Assembly: GCF_005938125.1 (NCBI RefSeq)
Contig: NZ_VCQN01000001.1
Location: 1,674,001 to 1,738,000, forward strand
From: Bacillus sp. BHET2
Lineage (GTDB): Bacteria; Bacillota; Bacilli; Bacillales; Bacillaceae_B
Direction of reading: 5' to 3'
DNA: 64,000 nucleotides
In this document: piece by piece, positions 62,326 to 64,000 of the stretch
Numbering within the stretch: position 1 is the stretch's first letter
Layout: every line of letters starts with the position of its first letter
Program-made: the position numbers and the translations under genes
The notes under the pieces: generated by a model
What the model was told of the DNA's origin: nothing
What the model saw: the letters and a program-made list of their open reading frames with translations, nothing else
Databases searched by the model: none

Positions 62326-62862
62326 ATGAATACAAAAACACTTGTATCCCTATCTTTATTAGTAGGGATTGGGGCTGTCCTGCACACAGTGATTCCTGGA
62401 ATTTTCTTAGGAATGAAACCGGATATGATGTTGACGATGATGTTCTTAGGCATTATTTTATTCCCGGCGAAGAAAAACGTATTGCTTTTAGGTATTTTAA
62501 CAGGAGTTATTTCAGGATTGACTACACAGTTCCCTGGAGGATTCTTACCAAACCTGATTGATAAGCCAATCACTGCATTCGTTTTTTACGGATTATTCTT
62601 GGCTACAAAGAAAATCACTCGTTCAATTGTAGGCGCTTCTGTTCTAACTGCTATCGGTACACTCGTATCAGGAAGTGTATTCTTGCTTTCTGCATATGTG
62701 ATTGTTGGCCTGCCTGGAGCTTTCTTCGCTCTATTCGCAGCTGTCGTACTTCCGGCTACCCTTGTGAACGCTGGAGCAATGTTCGTTGTGTATCCGATTA
62801 TCAACGGTATCTTAAAACGTTCAACCATTCGAGAAGCTGTCACAACAGAACAGCTATCCTAA
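62326..62862 (+). CDS. trpP: Tryptophan transporter TrpP
   Basis: 178 residues, about five membrane segments. The order GIGAVLHTVIPGIFLGMKPDMMLTM ... GGFLPNLIDKPITAF matches Bacillus TrpP (YhaG). It imports tryptophan, and its leader carries a textbook TRAP site. ATG 62326 follows GAGGAGAGAT. It is separated from hit by a terminator and has its own strong promoter. Confidence 0.93.
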   Translation: MNTKTLVSLSLLVGIGAVLHTVIPGIFLGMKPDMMLTMMFLGIILFPAKKNVLLLGILTGVISGLTTQFPGGFLPNLIDKPITAFVFYGLFLATKKITRSIVGASVLTAIGTLVSGSVFLLSAYVIVGLPGAFFALFAAVVLPATLVNAGAMFVVYPIINGILKRSTIREAVTTEQLS

Positions 62863-62878
62863 TTGAAATCATAGAAAC

Positions 62879-62926
62879 GCCCTCCATTTAATGTGAACCT
62901 TCACAAACAAAATGGAGGGCTTTTTT
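62879..62926 (+). terminator. Terminator of trpP
   Basis: GCCCTCCATTT (62879-62889) pairs with AAATGGAGGGC (62910-62920), with an inner TGTGAA/TTCACA stem and a T6 tail. Confidence 0.9.
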
Positions 62927-62929
62927 CTA

Positions 62930-63124
62930 TCAACTGACCGCAAACCATAAAAGTATTCCAATAAGAAACGTGATCACCCCACCGGAACCCATTATAGTTG
63001 CACGCTTTTTCAATATATTCTTAGGAGGATACATTCCTGGCCTTTGAATGCTAATGAAGTTATACACCATACTTAGAAATAATACGCCACTGAGAGCAAA
63101 GAAACCAAAGATTATCCCGTCCAT
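62930..63124 (-). CDS. Small two-segment membrane protein
   Basis: 64 residues. Two hydrophobic helices (~4-24 and ~46-63) with a polar, basic loop (QRPGMYPPKNILKKRAT). ATG 63124 has GGAGGAGG before it, a strong ribosome site. I do not recognise a family. It ends next to the trpP terminator. Confidence 0.7.
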   Translation of the reverse strand: MDGIIFGFFALSGVLFLSMVYNFISIQRPGMYPPKNILKKRATIMGSGGVITFLIGILLWFAVS

Positions 63125-63201
63125 TATGTTAGAACCTCCTCCTCTCCACCACCTCTTATCTTTATTTTTATGCGGTCAAAGAGTAAGATATGAGCCGCCT
63201 T

Positions 63202-63226
63202 GTTTCAATCTGTTCTAAAAGGGAAA
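63202..63226 (+). promoter_or_regulatory. Candidate sigma-B promoter of yhaH
   Basis: GTTTCA (63202-63207), 13 bp, GGGAAA (63221-63226). This fits GTTTAA-N12-15-GGGWAW with one mismatch. YtxH-type genes are stress-induced in B. subtilis. Confidence 0.5.
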
Positions 63227-63290
63227 AGGAGAATACATACTGATTGTAGAAATATAGTATTATAGAAATAGAATATCGAGGTGAATAACA

Positions 63291-63662
63291 GTGAATAAAA
63301 AATCTCTTGCTTACGGCCTTTTAATCGGTGGAGTAGTTGGAGGAGTCGCTTCCCTTCTTTCATCCCCTTCATCCGGAAAGGAAATCCGTGCACAAATCAA
63401 AGAAAAGAAAGACGATTGGACTGAAGTCATTGAAGACATGAAAGGTCATATTAGTGAATTGAAAGAATCCATCGGCACTCTCTCTGGGGAAGGAAAGGAA
63501 ACTGTCCTCCAGCTTTCGAAGGATCTTCAAGCTTCCTTCAAACAATGGCAGGCTTCAACCGAGCCGAATAACCAAAGGCTTCAAGAAGAAATCCAGTCCA
63601 TCCAACGAACGATTGAAGACTTAGAGAAGTCGATCAACTCTGCTAATACGTCGAATCAATAA
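63291..63662 (+). CDS. yhaH: YtxH-domain protein YhaH
   Basis: 123 residues. N-terminal membrane helix with Gly-rich GLLIGGVVGGVASLLSSPSSGKEIR, the YtxH hallmark, then a Lys/Glu-rich coiled-coil tail. It is likely an envelope or stress-related protein of unknown task. Start GTG 63291 follows ATCGAGGTGAAT. In B. subtilis yhaH also lies next to trpP. Confidence 0.85.
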   Translation: MNKKSLAYGLLIGGVVGGVASLLSSPSSGKEIRAQIKEKKDDWTEVIEDMKGHISELKESIGTLSGEGKETVLQLSKDLQASFKQWQASTEPNNQRLQEEIQSIQRTIEDLEKSINSANTSNQ

Positions 63663-63670
63663 CAGGATCT

Positions 63671-63710
63671 CCCGCATGCCTTACAACCATTAAAGGCTGC
63701 GGGGGTTTTT
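63671..63710 (+). terminator. Terminator of yhaH
   Basis: CCCGCA-T-GCCTT pairs with AAGGC-TGCGGG (63671-63703), followed by GGTTTTTC. Confidence 0.85.
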
Positions 63711-64000
63711 CTTTATCTGTTTCCCCTGCAATCACTACTCCTTTCCCCACTAATATAACAACCAACTTCACGAAAAACTCCTCAATTTAATAATAAAATA
63801 TTTTTTCTTCCTAACTTCTTTCAATATAATGATGATCTTTATAAATCCCTTCATCACGGTATTCCTTCCGCATTTATTTCATGTAAAACAGTAGATATTC
63901 AAGCCAAATATTATATACTTCTAAAAATTTTGTCAATTTAGCCTTTATTAATTATTACTTTATTGGCATAATAAAATATAAGCGCTTTCTTTTTTTAGAT
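63711..64000. other. AT-rich stretch without recognisable gene
   Basis: No reading frame with a ribosome site was found on either strand. A GAAAGCGCTTAT-like element near 63980 is too weak to call a cre site. The next gene probably starts outside the window. Confidence 0.5.

Noticed and set aside
63975-64000. cre-like GAAAGCGCTTAT at the right edge
   Set aside because: It has two mismatches at fixed positions and no gene is visible beside it.

Overview
The window comes from a low-to-mid G+C Gram-positive spore former of the family Bacillaceae. Evidence for this is the AGGAGG-type ribosome binding sites, frequent TTG and GTG starts, U-tailed terminators, and a set of genes whose order I know from Bacillus subtilis: comK, the yhjD/yhjE/signal peptidase group, yhfN, lcfB-lplJ-yhfI-yhfH, yhgD-yhgE, hemEHY with hmoB, liaFSR, ecsABC-yhaA, hit, trpP and yhaH. 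The same genes are present, but in a rearranged order with other genes inserted. I cannot fix the species from sequence alone. A marine or soil Bacillus-like genus such as Rossellomorea is a guess.

Bases 1-16000 hold an accessory catabolic region. A minus-strand operon (10698 to 2162) encodes a substrate-binding lipoprotein, a complete branched-chain-amino-acid-type (HAAT) ABC importer, a ketoacyl-synthase-III-like protein, an alpha/beta hydrolase, a short-chain dehydrogenase and a thiolase. The start of an acyl-CoA synthetase gene lies at the left edge. That gene and the operon share an almost identical promoter: two GTTACAA heptamers 4 bp apart, 10 bp from a -10 box. This is the architecture used by SARP/BTAD activators, and a large STAND-type regulator with a C-terminal SARP-like wHTH+BTAD module is encoded at 12651-15872. 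An HD-GYP phosphodiesterase gene lies between the operon and the regulator.

Bases 16000-34900 hold signal peptidase I with a TVP38-family protein, an S9 peptidase, yhjD behind a LexA-like box, comK, an IDEAL-domain protein, the M48 protease YhfN, azlCD with a divergent XRE-cupin regulator, CotH, a YeeE/YedE sulfur transporter, an AEC carrier, and a malate system (MaeN with MalK/MalR), followed by small enzymes. Bases 35300-46200 hold enoyl-CoA hydratase, acyl-CoA ligase LcfB behind a FadR box, LplJ, YhfI, the tiny YhfH, a two-domain YtkA/FixH-like lipoprotein, YhgE with its TetR regulator YhgD (three matching operators), and a LysM-GH18 hydrolase. Bases 46300-64000 hold hemY-hemH-hemE facing the heme oxygenase hmoB, LiaFSR with a LiaR box, a PAP2 phosphatase, the YhaA amidohydrolase, EcsABC, Hit, TrpP with a TRAP-binding leader, and a YtxH protein.

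The intergenic DNA is unusually rich. Three ~345 bp terminator-like elements with inverted ends all sit about 10 nt behind a stop codon, and a related shorter element lies near the left end. Two arrays of 10-mers repeat every 20-21 bp. The ecsA-hit gap holds an alternating array of conserved start-codon motifs (six micro-ORFs) ending in a terminator. No rRNA, tRNA, CRISPR array, prophage or transposase gene was seen.
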